Positions 44,516 to 53,810 of a stretch of 64,000 nucleotides of DNA are shown one piece after another; the stretch's first letter is position 1, and every line of letters begins with the position of its first letter. A program made the position numbers and the translations under genes. The stretch is taken from NCBI GenBank assembly GCA_021737565.1, contig JAIPDS010000001.1:57877-121876 (forward strand). The letters run 5' to 3'. Source of the stretch: Desulfobacteraceae bacterium. GTDB lineage: Bacteria > Desulfobacterota > Desulfobacteria > Desulfobacterales > Desulfosalsimonadaceae. The notes below the pieces were generated by a model. It searched no databases and was not told the origin of the DNA. It was given only the letters and a program-made list of their open reading frames with translations.

Positions 44516-44541
44516 GCCCCGCGCAAAGGCGGCATTTTTTT
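44506..44541 (+). terminator. probable terminator of the histidine kinase gene
   Basis: TGCCG (44506-44510) can pair with CGGCA (44530-44534), followed by seven T. The stem is short and overlaps the stop codon and the end of the convergent DUF362 gene. Confidence 0.4.
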
Positions 44542-45865
44542 ATTCCACCCTGAAAAAGGATTCCTCGAATTCCGGCCGGTCCTTGTAGCGGGACATGAAA
44601 AATCCCGGCAGAGACTCGGCCTGTTCAAACAGGTTGGGGTCGGCCTCTATTCCGGCCTCGTGAAGGGCTTTTACCACCTTTTTCGGATCCGGGGGGCAGC
44701 CCTTTACCGCGATCATCCTGCCTATATTCGGATGATCTTTGTTCTTTTTGTACATGCACTGGCCCAGCAGGATCGTTGCATTCATCCCTGGGGTCGGCTC
44801 CATGGATTTTCCGGTAAGAACCTCCACATTGTCCCAGGGCTCGCCTTTCCATGCATGGCGGATAGCAGTGAGAACCAGGCCGTTTAAGCCGGTGCAGTAG
44901 GTGCACATTGTGCTGTCAAACTTTCTGTAAAAAAGACCCTCAACGCCCTGCTTTGCCAGCGGCAGCGGCAATTCGCGGGTTTTTTCCCTGCTGTAGGCAA
45001 AATCCCATTCATGGTGCATAGCCGCGTTTTCTATATTCTCTCCCAAGATTTCAACATCTGAGAGATCCGCCGGCCGTCCCCGGTTTGCCGCGGCATGGGC
45101 AAGATAAGGCACGTTCCGGGGGTCATGGCCCAGCAGGCGGGCGGCCGCCATATCTGCGGACAAAACGTCCGCAGATGCCGCAAGCAGGTTGCTTCTGTGC
45201 ATTTTGCCGTCAAATCCCGGGCCGCGCTCCACGGTGTATATTCCGTCAACCAGGGTAAGCATGGGGGGCATTTTGTCCGCAAGCCTTGCTATATGGTAGT
45301 GCAAATCCTTTTCAGGATCCGCGCTGTGGCATTTTTTGCGGGATGGTATGTCTATGATCCCCTTGAGGTTCTTGATTCCCAGGCTGACAATGGTCTGATT
45401 GTGAGTCTTCATGGCCGGAAGGTTGACCACGAAATCGCTGTTTATTATATCCGTGTTAAACTTAAGGGTTATGCCGTCTCCCAGGTCAACCTTTTCAAAT
45501 GGGCGTTCCATTACAGCCAGGGTTTTTACCCCGTATTTTTCCTCCAGCCTTTTGTAGCCCAGGGTTTCAAATGCATGGGCGGGGGTCTGCTTGTCCCTGG
45601 GATCCGCCACGATGCCCTCGCCTATGGTTATGTCTTCTATTCCGTGCTCCTTTAAAAGCCGGACCACGTCCTCTATCACCCTTGAGGTGGTTATCACTCC
45701 CCATTTGGGAAATTTGCAGGCTCGTGTCCAGAACACGATATTGGGCTTGATAAATACCCTGGCCTTATCAGGCAGATGATCAAGGCCGCCGCATAATTCA
45801 ACCGCCTTTTTAACGGATTCATACGCTTTTTCATATCTGACTACGGATACTTTGTATTTTTCCAT
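44540..45865 (-). CDS. DUF362 domain protein
   Basis: The 441-residue protein matches DUF362 (COG2006): VFIKPNIVFW.., VVRLLKEHGIEDITIGEG, NLPAMKTHNQTIVSLGIKNLKG and LVDGIYTVERGPGF. The C-terminal part has scattered Cys (CTYCTGLNG, KGCPPDPKK) but no full ferredoxin motif, unlike many DUF362 proteins. Its reaction is unknown; an oxidoreductase or cluster-binding role is often assumed. Its start lies 3 nt after the stop of the 3-hydroxyacyl-CoA dehydrogenase gene, so it is read in that operon. Confidence 0.88.
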   Translation of the reverse strand: MEKYKVSVVRYEKAYESVKKAVELCGGLDHLPDKARVFIKPNIVFWTRACKFPKWGVITTSRVIEDVVRLLKEHGIEDITIGEGIVADPRDKQTPAHAFETLGYKRLEEKYGVKTLAVMERPFEKVDLGDGITLKFNTDIINSDFVVNLPAMKTHNQTIVSLGIKNLKGIIDIPSRKKCHSADPEKDLHYHIARLADKMPPMLTLVDGIYTVERGPGFDGKMHRSNLLAASADVLSADMAAARLLGHDPRNVPYLAHAAANRGRPADLSDVEILGENIENAAMHHEWDFAYSREKTRELPLPLAKQGVEGLFYRKFDSTMCTYCTGLNGLVLTAIRHAWKGEPWDNVEVLTGKSMEPTPGMNATILLGQCMYKKNKDHPNIGRMIAVKGCPPDPKKVVKALHEAGIEADPNLFEQAESLPGFFMSRYKDRPEFEESFFRVE

Positions 45866-45868
45866 TTT

Positions 45869-46792
45869 TTACTGTTCTTCCTTTTCGGTTTTCCCTTCTA
45901 TAAAGCCGGGTCTTGCAAAGGACGGGTTTGGATAGGTGTAGAAACCTTTGCCGGTCTTTGTTCCAAGATATCCTTTATCAACGTATTTCTTTAAAAAGTC
46001 GGCGTTTTTCTTTGCCTGCAAATCATTGATCTGCCCGGCCCAGTAATCGGTTACCTTCCAGACTGTGTCAATACCGATGTTGTCAATCAGGCCGAACGGC
46101 CCTATGCTCATCCCCATGACCCCCATCCAGGCCCGGTCTATGTCTTCGACAGATGCAACCCCGTTTGCCGCAAGACTCTGGGCTGATTCCAGCAACTGCA
46201 TAAGCATGGCGTTAAAAACGTATCCGGTATTTTCTTTTTTAAGTACAATGGGAATCATGCCTATGCGTCTTGCAAAAGATTCTATAAGTTCCACGGTCTG
46301 TCCGGACGTGCCGGGATGAGGCATTATGTCCACGATTTTATTGTATTTGGTATCGTGGAAGTGAAAGGCGGCAAACCGGTCCGGCCGGCCTGTGGCCCCG
46401 GCGAACATGGAGGGCAGAAGGGAGGATGTATTTGTTGTAAATATTGTATGTTCGGGGCATATGGTGTTGAATTCGGCAAACACCCTGCCTTTAAGCTCCG
46501 GATCCTCGGGGATGGATTCGCTTAAAAAATCGGCGTTTTTGCCTGCTTTTTCAGGATCTGTTTCGGTTTTTATGCGCTCCATGGCTGCTTCTGCTTCCTT
46601 TTGGCCCGCCCCGCCGCCTCTGATGTGTTTCTGCGCCAGTCTGCCCATTCGCTCCATTGCTGATTTTAGCACATCATCGTTAACATCGTGCATGATGACT
46701 TCGTAGCCGCCTGCCGCGCACTGAAAACCGATCTGCTGGCCCATGGTGCCAGAACCGATAATAAGAACCGTAGAGATATCCTCGATTTTCAA
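45869..46792 (-). CDS. 3-hydroxyacyl-CoA dehydrogenase
   Basis: The 307-residue NAD-dependent dehydrogenase interconverts 3-hydroxyacyl-CoA and 3-oxoacyl-CoA. The N-terminal NAD motif is LIIGSGTMGQQIGFQCA, followed by FTTNTSSLLPSMFA, catalytic His in FAAFHFHDTKYN (family FFNP usually FHxxNP), KKENTGYVFNAMLMQLL and DIDRAWMGVMGMSIGPFGLID. The family length is usual for the short HbdA/PaaH form. The catalytic loop reads HFHDTKY rather than HFFNPxP, which suggests a changed substrate. It follows tetR by 36 nt and precedes DUF362, forming an apparent three-gene operon. Confidence 0.88.
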   Translation of the reverse strand: MKIEDISTVLIIGSGTMGQQIGFQCAAGGYEVIMHDVNDDVLKSAMERMGRLAQKHIRGGGAGQKEAEAAMERIKTETDPEKAGKNADFLSESIPEDPELKGRVFAEFNTICPEHTIFTTNTSSLLPSMFAGATGRPDRFAAFHFHDTKYNKIVDIMPHPGTSGQTVELIESFARRIGMIPIVLKKENTGYVFNAMLMQLLESAQSLAANGVASVEDIDRAWMGVMGMSIGPFGLIDNIGIDTVWKVTDYWAGQINDLQAKKNADFLKKYVDKGYLGTKTGKGFYTYPNPSFARPGFIEGKTEKEEQ

Positions 46793-46828
46793 CTAAACCT
46801 CCTTTCGCCGTAAAACCTGTTTTAAATA

Positions 46829-47449
46829 TTATTTCATTTTCAGTATCCTTCTGGCCGCCTCCTTCATATCCCGGCTGTATTGGTCAAACCCGCGTTCCCG
46901 GACAAAAAAGTGCCGGAAGTGCCTTGCTCCTTCCACAAGCGTTATAAGAGCCGTTGCTGTGCGCATGGGGTCCGGGGAGGAAATAATGCCGGCATCCGCC
47001 CCGTTTTTGATTTCTTTGGCCAGAAAATGCAAAAAACCGTCATATAGCCATCTGATTTTTTGATGAATAAGAGGATTGCGGAAGCTTGCGCCGATTATGG
47101 CAAATGATCCGGCAATATGGATTTTTTTATAATACTGTTTTCCCCACAGTACGTCAAGCAGACGTTCCAGGCGGTCCCCGGGTGAAAAATCCTTGAGAGT
47201 TAAGCTTTTAAAAAGTTCCGCGTATTCTTCAATAACGTAGTCGACAAGATCAAGGGTAAGGTTTTCCTTGGTTCCAAAGTAATGGAGAATCAGGCTGGGA
47301 TGTATGTTGATTCTTGCGGCTACCCGGGCTATTGATGCGCCTTCAAAGCCGTGTTCAAGGATGGTCTCATAGAAGCTTTTAATTATTTCGGGTTTTCTGA
47401 TCCTGGCGTTTTGCCTTTGTTTTGCGGTATCGGAAATTTTATTCTCCAT
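46829..47449 (-). CDS. TetR/AcrR-family regulator
   Basis: The 206-residue repressor has an N-terminal HTH (about 20-65: IIKSFYETILEHGFEGASIARVAARINIHPS then HYFGTKENL) and a helical ligand domain. TetR proteins next to beta-oxidation-type genes usually bind acyl-CoA, which fits the dehydrogenase gene downstream. A 10-bp inverted repeat at 47566-47595 is a likely operator. The Shine-Dalgarno (GGA 9 nt upstream) is weak. Confidence 0.88.
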   Translation of the reverse strand: MENKISDTAKQRQNARIRKPEIIKSFYETILEHGFEGASIARVAARINIHPSLILHYFGTKENLTLDLVDYVIEEYAELFKSLTLKDFSPGDRLERLLDVLWGKQYYKKIHIAGSFAIIGASFRNPLIHQKIRWLYDGFLHFLAKEIKNGADAGIISSPDPMRTATALITLVEGARHFRHFFVRERGFDQYSRDMKEAARRILKMK

Positions 47450-47505
47450 GGCTTTTTCCGCAAGCCTGCCGCCCGGCCCTTTTTTTCCCGGAACTCCGGA
47501 AATAA

Positions 47506-47537
47506 GACCCTCCCCGGCAGTTTCGCGGGGGAGGGTC
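47506..47537. other. GC-rich hairpin in the tetR upstream region
   Basis: GACCCTCCCC (47506-47515) and GGGGAGGGTC (47528-47537) form a 10-bp stem with a 12-nt loop. Only short T stretches follow, on either strand. It lies between the likely operator and the tetR start, so it may structure the leader. Confidence 0.5.
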
Positions 47538-47565
47538 TTTAAGGAGGGGGGCGCACGTTAAGACA

Positions 47566-47595
47566 ATTAATTAACTGAATGGTTGGTTAATTAAT
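47566..47595. promoter_or_regulatory. probable TetR-family operator
   Basis: ATTAATTAAC (47566-47575) and GTTAATTAAT (47586-47595) are an exact inverted repeat with a 10-nt spacer, upstream of tetR. Length and symmetry fit a TetR dimer site. Confidence 0.6.
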
Positions 47596-47670
47596 ATATT
47601 CTGCAAAAACCGGTGTCAAGGAAAATATGGGGCTCTATATCCCAAAAACATGACCCAAAGATTTGCCTGC

Positions 47671-47699
47671 TTGACCGGAGCGCTGTAATAAAATAGATA
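47671..47699 (+). promoter_or_regulatory. candidate promoter of the membrane protein gene
   Basis: TTGACC (47671-47676), 17 nt, TAGATA (47694-47699), 80 nt before the start at 47779. Confidence 0.4.
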
Positions 47700-47778
47700 A
47701 TATGTATATAAATATGATAAGATTTATCAGGTCTGTTGCGGGTTTTAGCACCCGGAATTTTTAGCTTGAGGTGTTTAT

Positions 47779-48876
47779 ATGTACAGGGCGGCCAACAGGT
47801 TTTTTATTCTGCTTATTATGCTCCTGGGGCTTCCGCTTGCCGGGGTATGGATTTTTACGGACCGGCGGCTTTCGGTTTACTTTGATTTCCCGCCAAAGTT
47901 CGGCCTGGTCGGGCATGCTCCTTTTTCATGGCCGGTGTTTACAGGGCTTGCAATTCTGATCCTGGTCTGCCTGGCGCCGTTTGCGGTGAGAGGAATCCGG
48001 TTTTTCAAACAGGAGCAAAGCCGGCAGGGCGGTTATGCCGAAGCCTTCCCTGTCTGGGGATGGGCGGGGATACTTATCTGCGCGGCAGCCTGGTTTCTTG
48101 ACTGGACACGGTTTGAATGGTTTGCCGGGTTCCAGGCTTATCCTTTTCCATTTATGTGGCTGGGCTACATCCTGGTGGTAAACGCCTTTTGCTGCAAGAG
48201 AACAGGCGCATGCCTTATGCGGCGGAAGCCGGCATTTTTCCTTTTGCTGTTTCCCGCGAGTGCTGTTTTCTGGTGGTTTTTTGAGTATCTTAACCGGTTT
48301 GTGGGAAACTGGTATTATGTCGGGGTGGAAATGCCCGGCCCGGCACAGTATATAGTGTATGCCACTGTATGTTTTTCCACTGTTCTGCCGGCTGTGTGGA
48401 GTACGGCTGAATTGCTGGAGTCTTTTTCTTTTTTTAAAAAGGCATACAGAAACTTTTTCGTTGTAAGGCCGGGCAACCCGCGTCTTGTTGCTTCGGCGCT
48501 GCTCGGCATCGGGGCAGTGGGGCTTTTTTTCCTGGGGATTTTTCCGAATTTTCTTTTCCCGCTGCTGTGGGTTTCTCCGCTGTTGATAATAGTGTGCTTC
48601 CAGGTAATAGACGGAAGGCGGCATATATTTTCTCCTGTCAGGCACGGTGACTGGAGCCGGCTTCTATGTTTTGCAGCAGCCGCCCTGGTATGCGGGTTTT
48701 TCTGGGAGATGTGGAATTTTTACAGCATGGCCAGGTGGGAATACAGCGTCCCGTTTGTCCACGGCTTCCAAATATTTGAGATGCCTCTGCTCGGCTATGC
48801 CGGATATCTTCCGTTCGGACTTGAGTGCGCCGCAGTGGGCGGTGTTATAGAGGAGCTTGTCTCCGGCGGAGATTAG
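47779..48876 (+). CDS. polytopic membrane protein of unknown function
   Basis: The 365-residue protein has about nine or ten hydrophobic helices. Striking aromatic-rich segments, FEYLNRFVGNWYYVGVE (about 169-185) and FFWEMWNFYSMARWEYSVP (about 298-316) followed by GFQIFEMPLLGYAGYLPFG, look conserved and may line an active site in the membrane. No catalytic motif is recognised. ATG 47779 has TTGAGGTG upstream. The gene ends 29 nt before the pseudokinase/GGDEF gene, so the two may be co-expressed. Confidence 0.75.
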   Translation: MYRAANRFFILLIMLLGLPLAGVWIFTDRRLSVYFDFPPKFGLVGHAPFSWPVFTGLAILILVCLAPFAVRGIRFFKQEQSRQGGYAEAFPVWGWAGILICAAAWFLDWTRFEWFAGFQAYPFPFMWLGYILVVNAFCCKRTGACLMRRKPAFFLLLFPASAVFWWFFEYLNRFVGNWYYVGVEMPGPAQYIVYATVCFSTVLPAVWSTAELLESFSFFKKAYRNFFVVRPGNPRLVASALLGIGAVGLFFLGIFPNFLFPLLWVSPLLIIVCFQVIDGRRHIFSPVRHGDWSRLLCFAAAALVCGFFWEMWNFYSMARWEYSVPFVHGFQIFEMPLLGYAGYLPFGLECAAVGGVIEELVSGGD

Positions 48877-48905
48877 CAGTCTTTAAAAATTTTCGGGGCC
48901 AGGAT

Positions 48906-51900
48906 ATGGAAATTATCGGCGGCTACAGGTTGACTGAAAAGATCAGCGAAAGCAGACTTTCCGAGCTTTTCAGAGCCGAGCGCAGAAATGACGGCCTAAG
49001 GGTTGTTATCCGGTTTCTGCGCGCGCCTGCGCTGTCGGCAGCAGAAGCGGCCAGGTTTAGAAAGGGGTTTGGAAATATAGCAAACCTGGAAATCGAGGGC
49101 ATTGTCAGGCTGTATGAGCTTATTGAACATGAGGACGGCTTTGCAATTGTCATGGAGGATTTCAGGGGTGGTTCCCTTAAGTCCCGAATTGGTCCGGCGG
49201 GCATGGACGTTGGGCAAGCACTTGATATTGCGATTCGCCTGGCCGGAATCCTGGGCCGGATACATGAAAAAGGGCTGGTGCACAAGGCCTTAAAGCCCTC
49301 AAACATCCTTATAAATGAGATGCCGGACTCGTGCAGGATAACCGACTTCGGAGCCCTGAGCATAATTACAAAGGAGAATGAAGATATATACGCCCCCGGG
49401 GTGATTTCCGGAACCCTGCCCTACATGGCCCCGGAGCAGACCGGCCGGATGAATCGGAGGGTTGACCGGCGCACGGATTTGTACTGCCTTGGAGCAGTGT
49501 TCTACGAGATGCTGACAGGCGTTGCCGTGTTTGTATCCGATGACCCCATGGAGATAATTCATTGCCATATAGCAAGGATTCCCGCCGCCCCTTCAGAGGT
49601 AAAACACGGCATCCCCGGCGCACTTTCAGACGTGGTAATGAAGCTTTTGCTCAAGGCCCCTGAAGATCGCTACCAGAGCGCCTACGGTCTTCTTGCCGAC
49701 CTGGAGCACTGCAGGCGCATGCTTGCTGAAAAAGGGAGGGTAGAACCTTTTGAACTCGCCCGCAGAGACATGTTTCTGGATTTTGATTCCCCGGGCCGTC
49801 TTGTGGGGCGGGAAAATGAGACAGCCTCCCTTAAAAAATGTTTTGACCGCGTGATGGAATTTCGAAAGCCCGGGGTCTCGATTCTTACAGGGCCGGAAGG
49901 CATCGGCAAGTCCGCCCTGGCGGAAACGGTTTGCAGCTCGGTGGCACTTGAAAGCGGCTATTTTATTGCCGGCAGATACGACCAATTCAGGAGGGAGGTC
50001 CCGTACAGCGCTATAATACAGGCCTTTATGTCGCTTGTCTCCAGACTTCTGGCAGAGGGCCCCGAGCGGATTGAAAGCTGGAGAAAAAGGATTTCAGAGG
50101 CCCTTGGCTCAAGCGGAAGGGTTATAACGGAGGTGATTCCCAACCTTGAGCTTATCGTGGGGCAGCAGCCCGAGGTGCCGGAACTGGGGCCGGGGGCGGC
50201 AAGGAACCGTTTTGTTCATGTTTTCACAAATTTCGTGCAGACATTTGCAAGTTCCGCCCACCCGCTTATTCTGTTTTTGGACGATCTCCAGTGGGCCGAC
50301 CGGGAGAGCCTCGGATTTCTGGCAAGACTTGTTGAGGGAATGGATAAGGGGTGTATGTGGCTGGTCCTTGCGTATCGGAACACCGAATCAGGCGTAACTG
50401 ATCTGCTTGTCCGTACAATCGGGGAAATTGAAAATACCGTGGAAAATGTGGTCAGGGTGGATCTCGGGACCCTGGACCGTGAGGCTGTCTGCTCAATGAT
50501 TTCCGGTATGCTTAAAAACGGTGTTGATGCCGCGGCTCCCCTTGCCGCTGTGGTGCATGAAAAGACAGGCGGCAGTCCTTTTTTTGTAAGCCAGTTTTTA
50601 AAAAACCTTTATGAAAAAGACTGTCTGAATTTTGACCCGTCCCGGGGATGGCTCTGGGACGAAGAGCAGATCCTCGGCCTTGAGGTCACGGACAACGTTG
50701 TGGAGCTTATGACCGGCAAACTCTCGGGCCTGCCCGGAGAAACCCGGGATATATTAAAAACCGGGGCCTGCATAGGCAACAGGTTTGACCTGGAGACCCT
50801 TGCCGCTGTGCGCGGGATGTCTATGGATGAAGTGACGGATGCGGTGGAGCCCGCCTTAAAATCCGGATATCTGCATTATACGGGGGAGATGTGCCGTTTT
50901 GTCCACGACAGGCTGTGGGAGGCGGCCTATGCCCTGATTTCCGCACAGGAGCGTTCCCGTTTGCATCATGATATCGGATGGTACGTATACAGAGGCATGG
51001 AGAATCAGGAGGAGCTCTACAAGAATATTTTTTTCATAATAAACCATCTAAATGCGGGCAGGGACAGCATCACCAGCGAGTGGGAGCGAAAGGAGCTTGC
51101 CCGTTTAAACCTTCTTGCGGGTGAGAAATCACGTGACACAGCGGCATACCAGTCAGCCCTTGCATGCCTGCGTATCGGGATCAGCCTCTTAGACAATGAC
51201 GCCTGGCAGCAGGACTACACACTGGCCCTGAAATTGTATACAGAAGAGGCAAGGGCGGCTTACCTGAATGCCGATTTTGATGAAATGGAGGAGCGTGTCA
51301 GGCAGATCGTTCATAATGCCAGGACAGTGCTCGATATGATCGATGCCAGGGAAATACAGATCCAGGCTTATCTTGCCCGGCGTAAAATCGCCGAAGCAGT
51401 GGGTCTTGCATATGCTGTGCTCGAATCTTTAGGTGTCAGGTTGCCTCACCGGGCCTCAAGTGCAAGAAGAATATGGGAGCTGCTTGGCGTGCGTATGGTT
51501 TTGCGGGGCAAGTCGGATTATGAAATAGTTAATTACCGGCCGATGGACGATCCCTACGCAAAGGCCGCAGTGCGGATCGCTACCAGCGCTTTGATAGCAT
51601 TTTACATAGGAGGGTATACAACAGATATGACCATTCTTATTCTGCGGATGGTGCGCATCTGCTTTTCAAAAGGGGTGTGCGCCCAGACGCCTCACTGGCT
51701 GGCATCATATTCAGGGATGCTTTTTGCCATGAACAGGCTGGACGAGGCGCGCAGGTTTGGAGATCTGGCCCTGGAAATGGCAAAGCGGCTCGGCTCCAGG
51801 GAGATACAGATAAGGTATCTGGTGTATGCCCAGACCAGGCACTGGCGTGATCCTCTGGCTGAATGCTGCAGGGACATCCTGGAAAATTATCGCCGGGCAC

Positions 51901-53798
51901 TGGAGTTCGGTGATGTTGACTACAGCGCCTATTCAGCAGGCCAGTATTGTCACCTGGCTTTTGGCGCCGGCCGCAGACTGGATGTTCTGGCGAGGGAAAC
52001 AGAGAGCTACGGCAGCGTGATAAGACGCTACGGCCAGATGGTCCCCCTTCATCTGATACTGATTCTCCAGCAGGTAATCGGTAAGTTAAGAGGGGATCCG
52101 GAGAATTTTGAAGCCCCGGAAGGCCAGGCGCACAGCGATGAGGCCCTGATCCCGGACATGATAAGAGCCGGGGAAAGAGCCGGGCTTTTTCTTGTATATA
52201 CCTACAGGCTCATGATCTGCTTTATTTTCGGCGAGCATGAAAAGGCGGAACAAAACGCGGAAAAAGCCAAGACATATCTTGATGCAGGGGTGGGGCTTTA
52301 CATGTTTGCGGTGTTTTATTTCTACCGGGCGTTAAATCAGCTTGCTGTTTTTGGCCGCCTGCCGGATTCACGAAAAAAGGAGGAATGGAGAAAGATAGAA
52401 AAAGCGGCTTCAAGGCTGAGGCTGTGGGCGGCCTATGGCCCCTGTAATCATGGTCATAAATTGGACCTGGTGGAAGCAGAGATGGCCCGGGTCAGGGGGG
52501 AGCCGTTAAATGCGGAGAACCTGTATCACAGGGCCGCGGACCGGGCGCGGGAAAACGGTTTTATACAGGTTGAAGCCCTTGCCTGCGAACTGGCCGCACT
52601 TTTCTATCTGCAAAGAGGTATGCGCGATTTTGCCTCGCTTTTCATGGTAAGGGCCTATGAGTGCTACAAAAAATGGGGCGCTTCTGCAAAGGCGGAGCAG
52701 TTGGAAAAAAACAGGGCCGAACTGCTGAGGGGTCCGGTTATAAGACTTTCTGAAGGACCGGAGATTGATCGGATTTCAGGTGTGGAGCGGCGTCCGGGGC
52801 TTGATCTCTCCACCGTGATAAAGGCCTATCAGGCCATATCAGGAGAAATTATTCTGGAGCGCCTTTTGGAAAAGCTCATGCGAATTGGCCTGGAAAATGC
52901 TGGAGGGCAGAGGGGTGTGCTTCTTTTAGAAGACGAGGGGCGGTTGTATGTTGAAGCCGAGACAAATTCGTCCGGCAATGTCAAAGTGTTGGAGTCTGTT
53001 CCGGTTGAAAATTATTCACGCATTCCGGCGGCTATAGTCTCATATGTGCACAAGACCATGGAAAACATTGTAATAGACAACGCATCATCGGATGAAAGAT
53101 TTTGCCGGGATCCGTATATCCTGGAAAACAGCGTCAAGTCGGTCCTCTGCGCGCCGATCCGCCGCGGCAAAGAGCTAAGCGGTCTGTTTTACGTGGAAAA
53201 CAACCTTGCACCAGGGGCTTTTTCAAACCAGCGTCTTGATCTTCTTATACTATTGTCGGCCCAGTCTGCAATAGCGATTGAAAATGCAAAACTTTTCGAA
53301 ATGGCCAGGCGCGACGGACTTACAGGACTTGTTAATCACAGGTATTTTCGCTATTCCCTGGAAAAAGAACTCAGAAGGGCTTCGGGGGAGAGCCATCCGG
53401 TTTGGCTGTTTATGCTGGACATTGACCTGTTCAAGGACTTTAACGACACATACGGCCATCAGGCCGGAGACGAGGTTTTAAGACAGGTTGCAGGAATAAT
53501 TCAGACAAATTCTCCTGACAGGGATCTTGTCAGCCGTTACGGGGGCGAGGAATTCGCCGTTATATGTCCTGAGAAGCCTTTGGACGAGGCAAAGCGTCTG
53601 GCAGAAAAGATTCGCATGGACATTGAGTCAAATGTTACGCATTACCGGGGCCGGGACCTGAAAGTAACGATTAGCATCGGGATTGCCGGAACTTTTCTTG
53701 CCGGGGCGACAAGCGCTGATTCCCTTATCCGGATGGCTGACAGTGCGCTTTATACGGCAAAAACAAAAGGGAGAAACCGGGTGGCGGTTTACGGATAG
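48906..53798 (+). CDS. pseudokinase-AAA-TPR-GAF-GGDEF signalling protein
   Basis: The frame opens at 48825, but ATG 48906 starts the kinase fold, giving 1630 residues. The N-terminal Ser/Thr kinase-like domain (about 1-275) keeps ITDFG, but the Gly loop is lost (ISESRLSEL), the VAIK Lys is Arg (VVIRFL) and HRD is HKA, so catalysis is unlikely. An AAA_16 ATPase follows (Walker A GPEGIGKS about 328; Walker B LFLDDLQWAD about 456), then a helical TPR-like region (about 680-1290), a GAF domain (about 1305-1460) and a GGDEF domain with intact YGGEEFAV (about 1545). No RxxD inhibitory site precedes GGEEF. The likely output is cyclic-di-GMP, which commonly controls exopolysaccharide, and the EPS operon lies downstream. 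Confidence 0.9.
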   Translation: MEIIGGYRLTEKISESRLSELFRAERRNDGLRVVIRFLRAPALSAAEAARFRKGFGNIANLEIEGIVRLYELIEHEDGFAIVMEDFRGGSLKSRIGPAGMDVGQALDIAIRLAGILGRIHEKGLVHKALKPSNILINEMPDSCRITDFGALSIITKENEDIYAPGVISGTLPYMAPEQTGRMNRRVDRRTDLYCLGAVFYEMLTGVAVFVSDDPMEIIHCHIARIPAAPSEVKHGIPGALSDVVMKLLLKAPEDRYQSAYGLLADLEHCRRMLAEKGRVEPFELARRDMFLDFDSPGRLVGRENETASLKKCFDRVMEFRKPGVSILTGPEGIGKSALAETVCSSVALESGYFIAGRYDQFRREVPYSAIIQAFMSLVSRLLAEGPERIESWRKRISEALGSSGRVITEVIPNLELIVGQQPEVPELGPGAARNRFVHVFTNFVQTFASSAHPLILFLDDLQWADRESLGFLARLVEGMDKGCMWLVLAYRNTESGVTDLLVRTIGEIENTVENVVRVDLGTLDREAVCSMISGMLKNGVDAAAPLAAVVHEKTGGSPFFVSQFLKNLYEKDCLNFDPSRGWLWDEEQILGLEVTDNVVELMTGKLSGLPGETRDILKTGACIGNRFDLETLAAVRGMSMDEVTDAVEPALKSGYLHYTGEMCRFVHDRLWEAAYALISAQERSRLHHDIGWYVYRGMENQEELYKNIFFIINHLNAGRDSITSEWERKELARLNLLAGEKSRDTAAYQSALACLRIGISLLDNDAWQQDYTLALKLYTEEARAAYLNADFDEMEERVRQIVHNARTVLDMIDAREIQIQAYLARRKIAEAVGLAYAVLESLGVRLPHRASSARRIWELLGVRMVLRGKSDYEIVNYRPMDDPYAKAAVRIATSALIAFYIGGYTTDMTILILRMVRICFSKGVCAQTPHWLASYSGMLFAMNRLDEARRFGDLALEMAKRLGSREIQIRYLVYAQTRHWRDPLAECCRDILENYRRALEFGDVDYSAYSAGQYCHLAFGAGRRLDVLARETESYGSVIRRYGQMVPLHLILILQQVIGKLRGDPENFEAPEGQAHSDEALIPDMIRAGERAGLFLVYTYRLMICFIFGEHEKAEQNAEKAKTYLDAGVGLYMFAVFYFYRALNQLAVFGRLPDSRKKEEWRKIEKAASRLRLWAAYGPCNHGHKLDLVEAEMARVRGEPLNAENLYHRAADRARENGFIQVEALACELAALFYLQRGMRDFASLFMVRAYECYKKWGASAKAEQLEKNRAELLRGPVIRLSEGPEIDRISGVERRPGLDLSTVIKAYQAISGEIILERLLEKLMRIGLENAGGQRGVLLLEDEGRLYVEAETNSSGNVKVLESVPVENYSRIPAAIVSYVHKTMENIVIDNASSDERFCRDPYILENSVKSVLCAPIRRGKELSGLFYVENNLAPGAFSNQRLDLLILLSAQSAIAIENAKLFEMARRDGLTGLVNHRYFRYSLEKELRRASGESHPVWLFMLDIDLFKDFNDTYGHQAGDEVLRQVAGIIQTNSPDRDLVSRYGGEEFAVICPEKPLDEAKRLAEKIRMDIESNVTHYRGRDLKVTISIGIAGTFLAGATSADSLIRMADSALYTAKTKGRNRVAVYG

Positions 53799-53810
53799 GA
53801 AAGAGCAAAC

